This document shows, piece by piece, positions 8,238 through 16,880 of a stretch of 33,667 nucleotides of DNA. Below the pieces are notes generated by a model that was given only the letters and a program-made list of their open reading frames with translations, was not told the origin of the DNA and did no database searches. Source of the DNA: Planctomycetia bacterium. Its GTDB lineage: Bacteria > Planctomycetota > Planctomycetia > Planctomycetales > Planctomycetaceae. A program made the translations under genes and the position numbers. The stretch covers positions 1 through 33,667 of the forward strand of contig JAPLNX010000250.1 in assembly GCA_026400935.1 (NCBI GenBank), written 5' to 3'. Numbering within the stretch: position 1 is the first letter of the stretch; each line of letters begins with the position of its first letter.

Positions 8238-10214
8238 GTGTTGAAATCAATTCCAAGATTGTTTGCCCTCGTTGGCATCGGCATCACGTTGGTCTTCTCC
8301 GCGACTACGTATGCAAACGAAATAACCGTGGCTGCGTCGGGGAGTTTTCGTCAGCCCGACTCAAAGGCGTTTCCCGACTTGTTCGTTTGGAGTGACACTT
8401 GCAACGTCTATGTTCTGCGAGATGGCGAAACCGCGTTGTTGTTCGATCTCGGTGACGGCAGCGTATTGACTCGCTTGGCCGATATCGGAATCAAACGTGT
8501 CGAATGGTTGCTGCTGACTCATCATCATCGCGAGCAATGCCAAGGGATTCATCGTCTCGATCGCAAGGTGACGAAGGTCGCGGCTCCGAAAGCTGAGCAA
8601 GCACTGTTCGAAAAGCCGACCGAATTTCGCAAATGGTTCCCGACACTGGGCGATGCGTATTCGGTCTACGGTGCGAGCTATGTACGGCCGCAGCAGACGC
8701 CGATTTTACTCGATCACGCGCTGGAAGCGGGTAAACCGTTCTCGTGGCGAGGCCATGAAATTCAGTGCCTCGACACACCGGGACATTCTCCGGGAAGCAT
8801 GACCTACGTCATCCGTCACCAAGCAAAGGCCATCGCCTTCACTGGAGGTGTTGTGCATGACGGCGCGAAAATGACGACATGGTTCGATACCGAATGGGAT
8901 TATGGTTTCGCAAAAGGGATCGACGCTTTGCTGAAGTCGATTGATCTGCTAATCGAGCAGAAACTCGATATCGCGTTACCCTCGCAAGGGCCGACGATTC
9001 AGAACCCTCAATCGCAGCTTACCACGTATCGCGAGAAATTGGCCGCGTTTCGCCAGAGCTACGTCCGCGGTTACCCAGTATTCGACTCCAAGGAACAAGA
9101 TCGCGATTCGATTTCCAAACCAACGGCCGTACCGCTTATTAGCCAAGTGACGCCGCACCTTTACAAGCTCAGTCATAAAACTCAGGGAAAGAACTTCGCG
9201 ATGATCGTGTCCGATAGCGGACATGGTTTGATTCTCGACGCCGGTCTGTTTTCAAAGGCGATGTTGGAAGAAATTATTGTTGGAATGAGGGCTCATCTTG
9301 GTTTGAAAGAGATCGACGCATTTTGGATTTCCCACATGCACGGCGACCATTTTCTTCTCGGCCCCACATTGAAAGAGAAATACGGAGCGAAGGCTTGGAC
9401 GCTGGATCGCATTGTCGACAAGTGCGAACACCCGCGACGCTATGACTACGCTGCGCTCGTCTCGGCGTACGGCGATGGGTTTGATGGAATGAAGATTGAC
9501 AAGGGCTTTCGTGACGGTGAAACGATCGAATGGGAGGGCTACAAAATTCAAATCGATTGGATGCCGGGACAAACAGAATTTGGTTGCTGCTTGTGGCTCG
9601 AAATTGATGGCAAGCGGATTGCCTTCACGGGGGACAATCTCTTTGGTAATCCCGCAGATATAAAACAGAATGGGCACGAAGCAGTCGTGGCTCGTAACAG
9701 CGCGATCTTTGAGGAAGGTTATCTGCTCGGCAGCAAGTATCTGAAAGACCTCAAGCCGGACATCGTGATGGGGAGCCATTCCTATGTGATGCACGAACCG
9801 GCAGATTTCCTCAGCCGATATCACGAATGGTCCAAGGAAATCGTCCAGCATTATCGAGAACTACTGCCCGACTCTGACTACGAATACTTGTTCGATCCGT
9901 ACTGGGTCTCGGCCTATCCGTATCGAGTCGATTTCAGCCAGAACAATGTGCAACAAGTGACCGTCACGGTACGTAACTTCCGAAAATCCGCTCAACGACA
10001 TCACATTGAATTGAAACTCCCACCAGGAATGACCGCAGAACCGGCTGTGCTCGAAGGGACGATCAACGGCAGGAGTCGTCAGAGTTATCCGGTGAAGTTG
10101 TCCGTCAATCGCGACGTCGTCCCGTCGGGAGTTCAGATCGTTCCGTTCGATATCACTTTGGATGGTAAACGCTACGGCGAACTGTTTGATTTTTTGATTC
10201 GCGCGAAAGAATGA
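8238..10214 (+). CDS. Exported protein with two metallo-beta-lactamase-fold domains
   Basis: The 658-aa protein has a Sec signal (residues 1-26, cut after TYA) and two consecutive MBL-fold domains, at about 40-275 and 300-560. A C-terminal beta domain of about 90 residues resembles an NEW3/Ig-like module. The second domain keeps HMHGDH (366-371), TGD and GSHS, but has Gln in PGQT where the family has His. The first domain reads HHHREQ (95-100), TGG and PSQG at the equivalent ligand sites but keeps PGHS (His183). It therefore lacks most ligands. It is likely a periplasmic hydrolase whose active site is in the second domain; the substrate is unknown. The start is GTG 8238, with AAGGGG at 8224-8229. 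Confidence 0.85.
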   Translation: MLKSIPRLFALVGIGITLVFSATTYANEITVAASGSFRQPDSKAFPDLFVWSDTCNVYVLRDGETALLFDLGDGSVLTRLADIGIKRVEWLLLTHHHREQCQGIHRLDRKVTKVAAPKAEQALFEKPTEFRKWFPTLGDAYSVYGASYVRPQQTPILLDHALEAGKPFSWRGHEIQCLDTPGHSPGSMTYVIRHQAKAIAFTGGVVHDGAKMTTWFDTEWDYGFAKGIDALLKSIDLLIEQKLDIALPSQGPTIQNPQSQLTTYREKLAAFRQSYVRGYPVFDSKEQDRDSISKPTAVPLISQVTPHLYKLSHKTQGKNFAMIVSDSGHGLILDAGLFSKAMLEEIIVGMRAHLGLKEIDAFWISHMHGDHFLLGPTLKEKYGAKAWTLDRIVDKCEHPRRYDYAALVSAYGDGFDGMKIDKGFRDGETIEWEGYKIQIDWMPGQTEFGCCLWLEIDGKRIAFTGDNLFGNPADIKQNGHEAVVARNSAIFEEGYLLGSKYLKDLKPDIVMGSHSYVMHEPADFLSRYHEWSKEIVQHYRELLPDSDYEYLFDPYWVSAYPYRVDFSQNNVQQVTVTVRNFRKSAQRHHIELKLPPGMTAEPAVLEGTINGRSRQSYPVKLSVNRDVVPSGVQIVPFDITLDGKRYGELFDFLIRAKE

Positions 10215-10436
10215 ACAGCCAAAACCAACATTGCGATCGCCTAGTCTGAGAAGATTTGGCGCAGCGAGATTCCCAAAGGCAGTTCATGGTTGCACAAGCG
10301 GACGAATGATGCCGTTTCACCTTGCCTTGCGCGGGTTCATGCATGGCGATATGCTCGTTCGTTTCTTCGTGCTCAGGCTTATTTGCAGGGCTAACTTTGT
10401 CGGCCTATTGGAAATCGAATTGTTTGGAGAGACGTC

Positions 10437-12845
10437 ATGGCTGATCGGATTTTGGTGATGTGTCCCGGTTGTTCGGCGAAGTTGGCGGTTTCTGACGCGA
10501 GCAAGTTGGGTAAAAAGATTCGCTGTTCGAAGTGCTCGGAGGTCTTCGTCGCGAAGGCCGCCTCCTCAAGCGGAACGAAATCAGCAAAGCCCTCGAAGTC
10601 CGCTCCGCCTGCGAAGACCAAGAAGAGGTCGGACGATGATGAGTTCAACTTCGACGATATGGAAATGGAAGACAAGTCGGAGTTTGATGACGAAGAGTCC
10701 GAGGACGAGACTCCGGTGGCGAAGACGAAAGCGAGGTTGTCGAGCAAAACAGTGGTTAAGAAAGGGAAGGGCAGAGGCAAAGGAAAATCGAGTGGCAACA
10801 ATCTGCCGCTAATCATCGGCGGATCGCTGGCCTCAGTGCTGCTTGTCGGCGTCGGTTTGTACTTCCTGCTATCAGGCGGTGACGCCCCGGCGGTGGCACC
10901 AGTTGCTCAACAACCCGCCGGCGTGGCCCCTGCCGCTCCCGCCGCACAGAACTTTCCCGGCGATCGCATCCTCGCTTTGAAGTGGCTGCCGCAAGAAACC
11001 GAATTCATCGTGCATCTGAAGGTGGGCGATCTCTGGATCGCACCGCTGTTGCAAGGTTTGTTGGGATCGCCACAAACGAAGCCGATAATTCAGCAGATGC
11101 AGCAATTTACGGGGTTGGCACCAACAGACATCGAAAGCATCACGATCGGCATGCGTGACCTTCAAGGGATGCAGAGCCAAGCGATGATGCTGGCGATGGG
11201 GGGCCAAGCTCCGAAGAATCCGCAAGCACTGATCGTCGTCCGCTCGAAGAAGCCCGTTGATCCCGCCGCGCTCAGCAATCAGATTGCACAAGCGGGCGCG
11301 GCGACTGGCATGAAACTGGCCGATCACAGCGGCAAACAATACGTCGAAGCACCGGCAACAAAGCCGGGTGACAAAGCGATGGGAGCTTGGTTCGCCGATA
11401 CAACTACGCTGATCGGCGGCCCGACGGACGAACTCTTCGCGGCGATGGATCGCGGCGAAACGATCACGCCGCGCAATGAATTCCGCGCGGTCGATCCATC
11501 GCCGCATCTGTTGTTCGTCATCGCTCCGAAGAACCCGCAGTCGATGTCACAGTCCACTCCGCTTCCTCCCGGTACGTCTCCCGCTGCGGCAGAAATTCTG
11601 AAGACGATTCAAGAATCAATGTCTGCCGTGAGCTTTGGCGTCAGCGTTCGCGGCGGTGCCGATTTGCAAACCTCGCTCGTTTGCAAAGACACGGCGGGAT
11701 CGAGCAAGCTCAAGACAAACCTTGAAGCGTTGATTGCCGAGACGAAGCTTCTCTTCGCAACTAAGAAAGCGATGACTCCGCCGCTGTTGTTTGAGTTGGG
11801 TGAGATGCTGCTCAATAACGTGCAGATCACCGAGCAAAACCAAGTGGTGAAGCTCGCCTCGAACGTCCCCGATTCGGCTCAGCAAAAATTGGAACAACTC
11901 CCAACGGTCCTAATGGGAGCAATGATGTTCGGCGGCAACCCATTCGCGGGCGGAGTGACTCCGCCCGGTCTGAGCATCGGCGGCAACGCGGGAGGTTTCA
12001 GCGATGGTCTGAAGAAGCCGGGTGAAACCGAGGCTGTCACGGCGACGAATGCTGGCGAATTACCCCCGGGCTCAACACTGACGGCGAAGACAGCTTGGCA
12101 ACAATTCCCGGAGTTTGGTCCAAACGGACAACAGTCGCTCAACATGCAACTGCTCTTGGATATCAAAGGAGAACTCATCGGCAAGGCGAGTGGCTTTGGA
12201 CGAGTGAGCGTGAAGTCGATTGCGGCTGTAGGTGGCGGATCTGTGAAACTTGCCAAGCATCAATCGCTCAACACGCCAGATCCCACGACCGCCATTCTGC
12301 CTTTTGATCCCGCTGAAGGATTCAGCTTCGAGCACCCAGAAGAAACGCTGCGAATCTCAATTCCGTTTGAGCCACCGAACCCACCAGCGGCTCTGCTCAC
12401 AACGGTCACCGGTGAATTCAAAGTTCAAACTGCTGACAAGAGCGAAGAGATCGTAGTCGATGATGTGCGATTAGCGGCCAGCAAACCGCTCGATAACCCA
12501 GCGTTGAAAGCGGCTGAAACAACACTCACGCTCAAGGTCGAAGATACTTCGTTCGGCAAGCGTGAAATCATGACACTCACGTTCTCCGCCGGAGTTTCGA
12601 CCAGCCCAATTGCGATGATGGACGCCGCGAAAGAAGGCTTCACAACGTATGCGACGCAGAATCCGACGGCGAACAAACCCACGTTCCTATTGATGCCCCT
12701 CGACGACAGCGGCAAGCTTCCGGAGAAATTCAAGCTGACATTCAAAATTCATAGCGGCTTGAAGGAAATTTCGGTCCCCTTCCGTTTTGAAAACGTTCCG
12801 CTTCCAAAGCCAGAGACGATGCCGAAAGTGAATGCGCCGAAATGA
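10437..12845 (+). CDS. Zinc-ribbon (MJ0042-like) membrane protein with large extracytoplasmic domain
   Basis: The 802-aa protein starts with a zinc ribbon: CPGC at 9-12 and CSKC at 30-33, of the MJ0042 type frequent in Planctomycetes. A Lys/Asp/Glu-rich linker follows (about 40-118), then one transmembrane helix (about 121-147) and a long Ala/Pro-rich extracytoplasmic part. That part contains beta-rich segments and Gly-Asn-rich loops (about 490-540) that match nothing I recognise. The topology is probably a cytoplasmic zinc ribbon with the bulk outside. The function is unknown. GAGAG at about 10429-10433 lies just before ATG 10437. It is the last intact gene before the IS region, separated from the upstream gene by 222 bases in which I see nothing distinctive. 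Confidence 0.8.
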   Translation: MADRILVMCPGCSAKLAVSDASKLGKKIRCSKCSEVFVAKAASSSGTKSAKPSKSAPPAKTKKRSDDDEFNFDDMEMEDKSEFDDEESEDETPVAKTKARLSSKTVVKKGKGRGKGKSSGNNLPLIIGGSLASVLLVGVGLYFLLSGGDAPAVAPVAQQPAGVAPAAPAAQNFPGDRILALKWLPQETEFIVHLKVGDLWIAPLLQGLLGSPQTKPIIQQMQQFTGLAPTDIESITIGMRDLQGMQSQAMMLAMGGQAPKNPQALIVVRSKKPVDPAALSNQIAQAGAATGMKLADHSGKQYVEAPATKPGDKAMGAWFADTTTLIGGPTDELFAAMDRGETITPRNEFRAVDPSPHLLFVIAPKNPQSMSQSTPLPPGTSPAAAEILKTIQESMSAVSFGVSVRGGADLQTSLVCKDTAGSSKLKTNLEALIAETKLLFATKKAMTPPLLFELGEMLLNNVQITEQNQVVKLASNVPDSAQQKLEQLPTVLMGAMMFGGNPFAGGVTPPGLSIGGNAGGFSDGLKKPGETEAVTATNAGELPPGSTLTAKTAWQQFPEFGPNGQQSLNMQLLLDIKGELIGKASGFGRVSVKSIAAVGGGSVKLAKHQSLNTPDPTTAILPFDPAEGFSFEHPEETLRISIPFEPPNPPAALLTTVTGEFKVQTADKSEEIVVDDVRLAASKPLDNPALKAAETTLTLKVEDTSFGKREIMTLTFSAGVSTSPIAMMDAAKEGFTTYATQNPTANKPTFLLMPLDDSGKLPEKFKLTFKIHSGLKEISVPFRFENVPLPKPETMPKVNAPK

Positions 12846-12882
12846 ACGTCCGATGTGATCGCAGCGTTGTCGTAAAACGTAG

Positions 12883-13001
12883 TTAACATTCCTCAATCAA
12901 GACCTGAGCACGGCGGACCTCAAGTAAGGTTCCCTTCTGTTTCTTGAGTATCTCGTCGCAAGCCCGACGTTCCGTATTGGGCAACCGAACGATCGATATT
13001 T
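12883..13001 (-). pseudogene. IS630-like transposase N-terminal remnant
   Basis: Reading leftward from the IS3 edge, the minus strand encodes KISIVRLPNTERR, continuing through ILKKQKGTLLEVRRAQVLIEEC to a stop at 12883-12885. This resembles the N-terminal helix-turn-helix start of IS630-family transposases (typical form: Y-V-x-L-x-x-x-E-R...GK...RA-x-I-L-L). Only about 38 residues remain, there is no start codon on this side of the IS3 end, and the DDE domain is absent. It is a fragment at best. The recognition is by eye, and a chance match cannot be excluded. Confidence 0.4.
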
Positions 13002-13027
13002 TGGACCTGCCCAAGGATTGCGTGCGC
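13002..13027 (+). repeat. IS3 element terminal inverted repeat, left (orfB side)
   Basis: Starts TGGACCTGCCCA and ends TTGCGTGCGC. It matches the reverse complement of 14355-14380 at 22 of 26 positions. Confidence 0.78.
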
Positions 13028-13163
13028 TGGGTTAAGAGTGGGACTGATAGTTTAACACGGAACAGGTTCCTGAGAATCAGGCCGCAGGCCTGAGGGATTG
13101 GCGGCGGAAAATGCCCCCCGCCGCCGCAAAAAAAACTTTGGCCCTCGGACGATCCTCTCTCAT

Positions 13164-14024
13164 TCACGCGGCGGCCGCCTCGAAGTCGGCCGGTGAGACG
13201 TAGCCCAACGACGAGTGCAGACGTTGGCGGTTGTAAAACACTTCGATGTACTCGAACAGGCTCGCGCGAGCTTCCGTCCGAGTTTCATAAACTTCGTGAT
13301 GCACCAGTTCCTTCTTCAAGGTCGCGAAGAAGCTCTCGGCCGGAGCGTTGTCCCAGCAGTCCCCACGACGGCTCATGCTGCATTCGATGCCGTGAGTCGT
13401 CAGCGTGCGTTGATAGTGCTCGCTGGCGTACTGCACGCCTCGATCCGAGTGCGCGATCAAACCCGCATCAGGAAGTTGTCGTGACACCGCCATCTCCAAC
13501 GCATCGACTGCCAGGCGGCTGTCGATCCGCTCCGACATCGACCAGCCCACCACCTTGCGAGTGAACAAGTCGAGCACCGCCGCCAAGTACAACCAGCCTT
13601 CCAGAGTGGCGATGTATGTGATGTCCGCCACCCACTTCTGATTGGCCTTGTCGGCCGTGAAATCCCGAGCCAACACGTTCGCGGCCACGGGATGCGGGTG
13701 ATTCGAATCGGTCGTCGTCACGCGGAACTTCCGCGAGGTCTTCGACCGAATTCCCGCCTCACGCATGACCTTCGCCACCGTCTTGCGATCACACTTCGTC
13801 CCACGCTGGCCTAACGCTTGATGCACACGCGCGGCTCCATAGGTCTCACGGCTGATGCGATGCACCTCGCGAACTTCCTGAGTCAATGCGGCACGCCTCG
13901 TGGCGGTCGCGCTGGGCGGACGTTTCCGCCAAGAATAAAACCCGCTGCGAGACACTCGCAGCACCTCGCACTGAATCACGATCGGCCACACCGTTCGATG
14001 CCGCTCAATGAAGGCGTATCTCAT
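13164..14024 (-). CDS. IS3-family transposase OrfB (DDE integrase core)
   Basis: The 286-aa catalytic part of the IS3 transposase. After an HTH_21-like segment (RVSRSGFYSWRKR) the rve core shows the catalytic triad: Asp in WVADITY, Asp in HSDRGVQY, and Glu in APAESFFATLKKE, followed by the family tail YNRQRLHSSLGYVSPADFE. The ATG at 14024 overlaps the orfA stop (ATGA). In the family the active transposase is an OrfAB fusion made by -1 frameshifting, and the frame is indeed open through the slippery site. It cuts and joins element ends in the cytoplasm. All catalytic residues are intact, so it could be active. Confidence 0.95.
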   Translation of the reverse strand: MRYAFIERHRTVWPIVIQCEVLRVSRSGFYSWRKRPPSATATRRAALTQEVREVHRISRETYGAARVHQALGQRGTKCDRKTVAKVMREAGIRSKTSRKFRVTTTDSNHPHPVAANVLARDFTADKANQKWVADITYIATLEGWLYLAAVLDLFTRKVVGWSMSERIDSRLAVDALEMAVSRQLPDAGLIAHSDRGVQYASEHYQRTLTTHGIECSMSRRGDCWDNAPAESFFATLKKELVHHEVYETRTEARASLFEYIEVFYNRQRLHSSLGYVSPADFEAAAA

Positions 14025-14314
14025 CGCGACTCCTTCACGAAGAAGGCCGTCGCTTTTTTTAAGATCTCGCGTTCCATCCGCAGCCGATCGTTCTCGGCCC
14101 GCAAACGACGGTTCTCCTCCTCCAACGCCGACGGCTGAGACTTCGCCGCGAACGCCTTCGAGCCTGCCACCGCTAACTGCTCCTGCCACTTCCGCAGCAG
14201 GCTCTGACCGATCTCCAAGCGACGCGCTGTTTCCGCGAAACTCAGACCCTGCCGCGACACCAACGCCACGGCTTCGACTTTGAACTCCCTCGTAAACACT
14301 CGACGTTTTGACAT
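14021..14314 (-). CDS. IS3-family transposase OrfA (HTH protein)
   Basis: The 97-aa DNA-binding partner of OrfB. The N-terminus FTREFKVEAVALV and the helix-turn-helix LSFAETARRLEIGQSLLRKW are typical of HTH_Tnp_1 proteins. It is followed by a leucine-zipper-like coiled coil, LEEENRRLRAENDRLRMERE. Alone it binds the terminal repeats and represses; fused to OrfB by frameshifting it gives the transposase. The slippery run lies at codons 85-87. The start is ATG 14314, about 40 bases inside the right terminal repeat. Confidence 0.95.
   Translation of the reverse strand: MSKRRVFTREFKVEAVALVSRQGLSFAETARRLEIGQSLLRKWQEQLAVAGSKAFAAKSQPSALEEENRRLRAENDRLRMEREILKKATAFFVKESR
14053..14060 (-). other. Programmed -1 frameshift slippery site (A7G)
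   Basis: On the minus strand the orfA codons TTA AAA AAA GCG contain A-AAA-AAA followed by G, an efficient -1 slippery heptamer. A slip here continues in the orfB frame (KKSDGLLREGVAMRYAF) and joins the two ORFs. This is the known expression mode of IS3 elements. Confidence 0.8.
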
Positions 14315-14354
14315 GAACTTCGCCCCTCACGCGTCACAATACGCGCTACGTTGC

Positions 14355-14380
14355 GCGCACGCAAAACGTGGGCAAGTCCA
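14355..14380 (-). repeat. IS3 element terminal inverted repeat, right (orfA side)
   Basis: On the minus strand it reads TGGACTTGCCCA and ends TTGCGTGCGC, pairing with 13002-13027. Confidence 0.78.
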
Positions 14381-15115
14381 ATAGTGAAAGAGGGAGGAGG
14401 TACGTTCGACATAGGGCCATTTGATGGAGTCGGGCGGCTTTATCGACATGGCCGTTTGAATGAACTTCGTCTGATGCAGACGATTCAAAACAAGCAGTGG
14501 CAGGTCTCTTCTGTTGGTGGATTGTTGCGGATGACATGGTCTGGTCTAGGCAGACTTCAGTGGGATATCGACCCAGCACGGGGCTACTGGATCGTCGCCG
14601 CAAGCAATACCGTCGGTCAAGTATTTCGTAAAGAAGCCACTGAAGTCGTGGAGTTTTCTCCCGGAATATGGATCGCGAAACGTGCGATCAATGAACAAAT
14701 ACGTGACGGCAGGGTGTTCCTGAAGGTGACGGCGACCGTTGATTTGGATTCCGTAAAAATCAATCAGCCGCTCGACCCAAAAGCGTTTGACATCGTCTTT
14801 CCCATTGGAACACGGGTTAGCAACCAGATTAATCACACGACCGAGTTTGTTGGGGGCCAAAACAGCCGTGATCGAAGGTCGGTCGAACGACTCGCGGCTC
14901 AAGTCAACAGCCTACCGACAGTATCTCCAACAAAAGAGGAGCAAACTCCGGCGGCGTCGGGCATTCGTGTTCCGGAAGCCTCGCTATGGGGTGGTGGCTC
15001 CCTAATCGGTGCTGTATCGAGCTTTCTGCTGCTCTTCTTCGGTTGGTTCAGTTGGCAGCGATGGTGGCGATCATTAGCGTGTGGCAATCCTATAGTTTTC
15101 TGGCGTTACTGCTGA
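14381..15115 (+). pseudogene. LolA-like membrane protein, 5' end removed at the IS3 insertion
   Basis: An open frame begins directly at the IS3 edge and runs to 15115 (about 244 codons). Its start falls inside the IS repeat, so the native N-terminus is missing. Recognisable parts are a beta-rich segment with DIDPARGYWIVAAS and the later FSPGIWIAKRA, reminiscent of LolA-like/outer-membrane-lipoprotein-sorting domains common in Planctomycetes. A Ser/Pro linker follows, then a single C-terminal transmembrane helix (SLIGAVSSFLLLFFGWFSW). An internal ATG at 14474 could give a shortened protein. It overlaps the C39 gene by 55 bases, so they share a transcript. The LolA-like assignment is tentative. 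Confidence 0.55.
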
Positions 15116-15657
15116 TTTCGTTCAACGAGCCAGACGAGCCTGTTTCATGCGGTCAATCGTGCTGTTACTTGTTGCTCACTCGGTTGCAACAACCAATCAC
15201 GATGGCGGATTTGGATCAGGACTTCGCCAGACTCAACACCGAGACGTCGTTTCACGATCTCCAAATTGTTTTGGAAAGCCGTGGCGTACCGGTCACACCG
15301 TGGAAGTTGGAGTGGGCCGATATTCAAGCGATTCGCGGACCATTTATCGTCCACATCGATGATCCGAAAAGCCAGTTTCGTCACTACCAGTTGGCCGAAT
15401 GGCGGGGACCAGACCTGATTGTTCTTGATCCGCTCGCCGCAAAACCAATTCAAGCCAGCACACCTTCCGTGCTCGAAGCTTATCGCAAGCTGATCAGTGG
15501 GAATGTTCTTGTCCCCGAAGCTGGTGTACCCCGCAGTTGGGCATGGCGAAGAATGTTGAGGACAACAGCGGTCGCTTTGATACCAGCGGTGTGCATGGCC
15601 TGGTTTCTGTGGCATCGAAGAGAGCGTGCTAGAAATAAAACGACCGCGACAACGTGA
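15061..15657 (+). CDS. Membrane C39-like cysteine peptidase
   Basis: The 198-aa protein has an N-terminal transmembrane helix (about 2-21), a papain-like C39 domain and a second helix near the C-terminus (about 170-185, VALIPAVCMAWFLW). The expected triad is visible: Cys30 in SCGQSC, His108 in RHYQL, Asp123 in VLDPL. The Gln normally some six residues before the Cys is not there. C39 domains cleave double-glycine leaders and usually belong to ABC exporters; this one is free-standing. It overlaps the upstream LolA-like gene and is followed by the DUF1573 and pilin-like genes. The start is uncertain: ATG 15061 has only a weak Shine-Dalgarno, and an upstream ATG at 14986 would add a different N-terminus. 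Confidence 0.72.
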   Translation: MVAIISVWQSYSFLALLLISFNEPDEPVSCGQSCCYLLLTRLQQPITMADLDQDFARLNTETSFHDLQIVLESRGVPVTPWKLEWADIQAIRGPFIVHIDDPKSQFRHYQLAEWRGPDLIVLDPLAAKPIQASTPSVLEAYRKLISGNVLVPEAGVPRSWAWRRMLRTTAVALIPAVCMAWFLWHRRERARNKTTATT

Positions 15658-15734
15658 CTTCGCACCTCATGCGGTCGTAATTGCTGGGCAGGTTGGTTCC
15701 GTGCAACTGCTATTCATGAAGGAGTGAGTCACTC

Positions 15735-16880
15735 GTGAAATTCACACGTCAGCCACGGTATGTTGCTCTGTGCTTTTTTTTGATCCCACTGGGCATTTTG
15801 ATTGTTTGGAGAACATTAACCCAATCACCTCCATCGAAAGAGCAAACACTGAATGTGGCGTTGGCTAACTTAGGAGATGTGCAACTTCAATTTCCCAACG
15901 GAAACGTTGTTGATGTAGGAACAGTTCCGAAAGGCACACAGCCGCACTTTTTATTGTCATTCGTCAACTCTGGTAAAACTGAAGTTGATCTCGGTCGTTT
16001 CCAAATTTGCGAAACCTGTTTTAAGGGAGCGAAGTTGCTGAAATCCGACGCGAAAGTCGCCCCTGGCCAGGAGGGAGTATTGGAGTTTGAAGTGACAACT
16101 GGGGAGCGAGCAGGACAGCAAGCCTATAACGTCGAGGTCGAGTATGCGGCCCCGGGACCACAGCGAGAGTCATCAAAGATTCCACGTTTTACTGTGCAGC
16201 TTTCGTATCTGAATGATTCTCCAGGAACTTGTCATTGGGAACATGCAACGTTGGATTTCGGTGAGGTCACCACCGATGACGCTCCGACAAAGCGAGTGAA
16301 TTTTATTCAACAGCTACGCCGTGATTTGGTTCCAAATCTCCAATTGCGTTTAGAAGATGTGAATGATGTTTCCGCCGTTGTTGTTGCCGAGAAAGACGCT
16401 CCGAGTGTTTTCAATCTTCCTGGGACGGCCTATGAAGTTGAAATTCGGCTTCAACGGCGTGCCGGACAGATTGGACCAGGGCGCGAGACGATCCTGGCGG
16501 AAACTCCGCTCGGGGATCAGCGACTGGAAGTGAAATGGAATTCGGTGAATGACTACGTCCTCCGCCCGGCGAACGGAATACTTTTCACGTCTCCAGACAA
16601 AAGTCTCACTCAGATTGTTTCAGTGAAGAGCATTCGTTCCAACGCATTCCGAATATCGAGCGCTGTGTGCGATATACCGAATGTCGAAGTCGTCGTGAAT
16701 TCGCCATTATCCGATGCGATTTCGCAGGGCGTTTCGTTGCGTATCCCTGCCAGATGTTCCACCAGCAGTGGAAAGCTAACGGTTCGTCTGCTTGAGCAAT
16801 CAGGAGACGAACACGAAGAGGTTTTGCAATGCAAAATCGTCGGTCTAGCCAGCGAGCCTATGACAGCCATCACGGAATGA
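15735..16880 (+). CDS. DUF1573-like membrane-anchored periplasmic protein
   Basis: A 381-aa protein with one N-terminal transmembrane anchor (about 9-27, ALCFFLIPLGILIVW) and an extracytoplasmic Ig-like part. The segment with DVGTVPKGTQPHFLLSFVNSG and then CETCFKGAKL has the DUF1573 pattern: a strand with F/G-x-V-x-x-G, followed by a Cys pair. A second repeat begins at LDFGEVTTDDAPTKRV. DUF1573 proteins are common in Planctomycetes and Bacteroidetes, with no settled role. The start is GTG 15735 with AAGGAG at 15719-15724. Its 3' end overlaps the pilin-like gene by 52 bases, indicating coupled translation. Confidence 0.75.
   Translation: MKFTRQPRYVALCFFLIPLGILIVWRTLTQSPPSKEQTLNVALANLGDVQLQFPNGNVVDVGTVPKGTQPHFLLSFVNSGKTEVDLGRFQICETCFKGAKLLKSDAKVAPGQEGVLEFEVTTGERAGQQAYNVEVEYAAPGPQRESSKIPRFTVQLSYLNDSPGTCHWEHATLDFGEVTTDDAPTKRVNFIQQLRRDLVPNLQLRLEDVNDVSAVVVAEKDAPSVFNLPGTAYEVEIRLQRRAGQIGPGRETILAETPLGDQRLEVKWNSVNDYVLRPANGILFTSPDKSLTQIVSVKSIRSNAFRISSAVCDIPNVEVVVNSPLSDAISQGVSLRIPARCSTSSGKLTVRLLEQSGDEHEEVLQCKIVGLASEPMTAITE

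Larger units (their letters stand above)
13002..14380 (-). mobile_element. IS3-family insertion sequence, complete
   Basis: A 1379-bp element with imperfect 26-bp terminal inverted repeats, 22 of 26 identical, both beginning TGGAC(C/T)TGCCCA as expected for IS3 ends (5' TG). Transcription is leftward: orfA (14021-14314), then orfB (13164-14024), overlapping by ATGA, with an A7 slippery run for frameshifting. About 160 bp lie between orfB and the left end, including GC-rich hairpins (about 13084-13125). No 3-4 bp target duplication is visible (TTT on the left, ATA on the right). The element looks structurally able to move. Confidence 0.85.

Noticed and set aside
13084-13125. GC-rich hairpin with an A8 run as an orfB terminator
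   Set aside because: On the orfB strand the T-run comes before the stem, not after, so it does not have terminator form.
13002-13167. Extension of the minus-strand frame 12883-13167 as a single 94-aa gene
   Set aside because: The part right of 13001 is IS3 end and 3' noncoding DNA with GC hairpins; only the left 38 or so residues look like protein.
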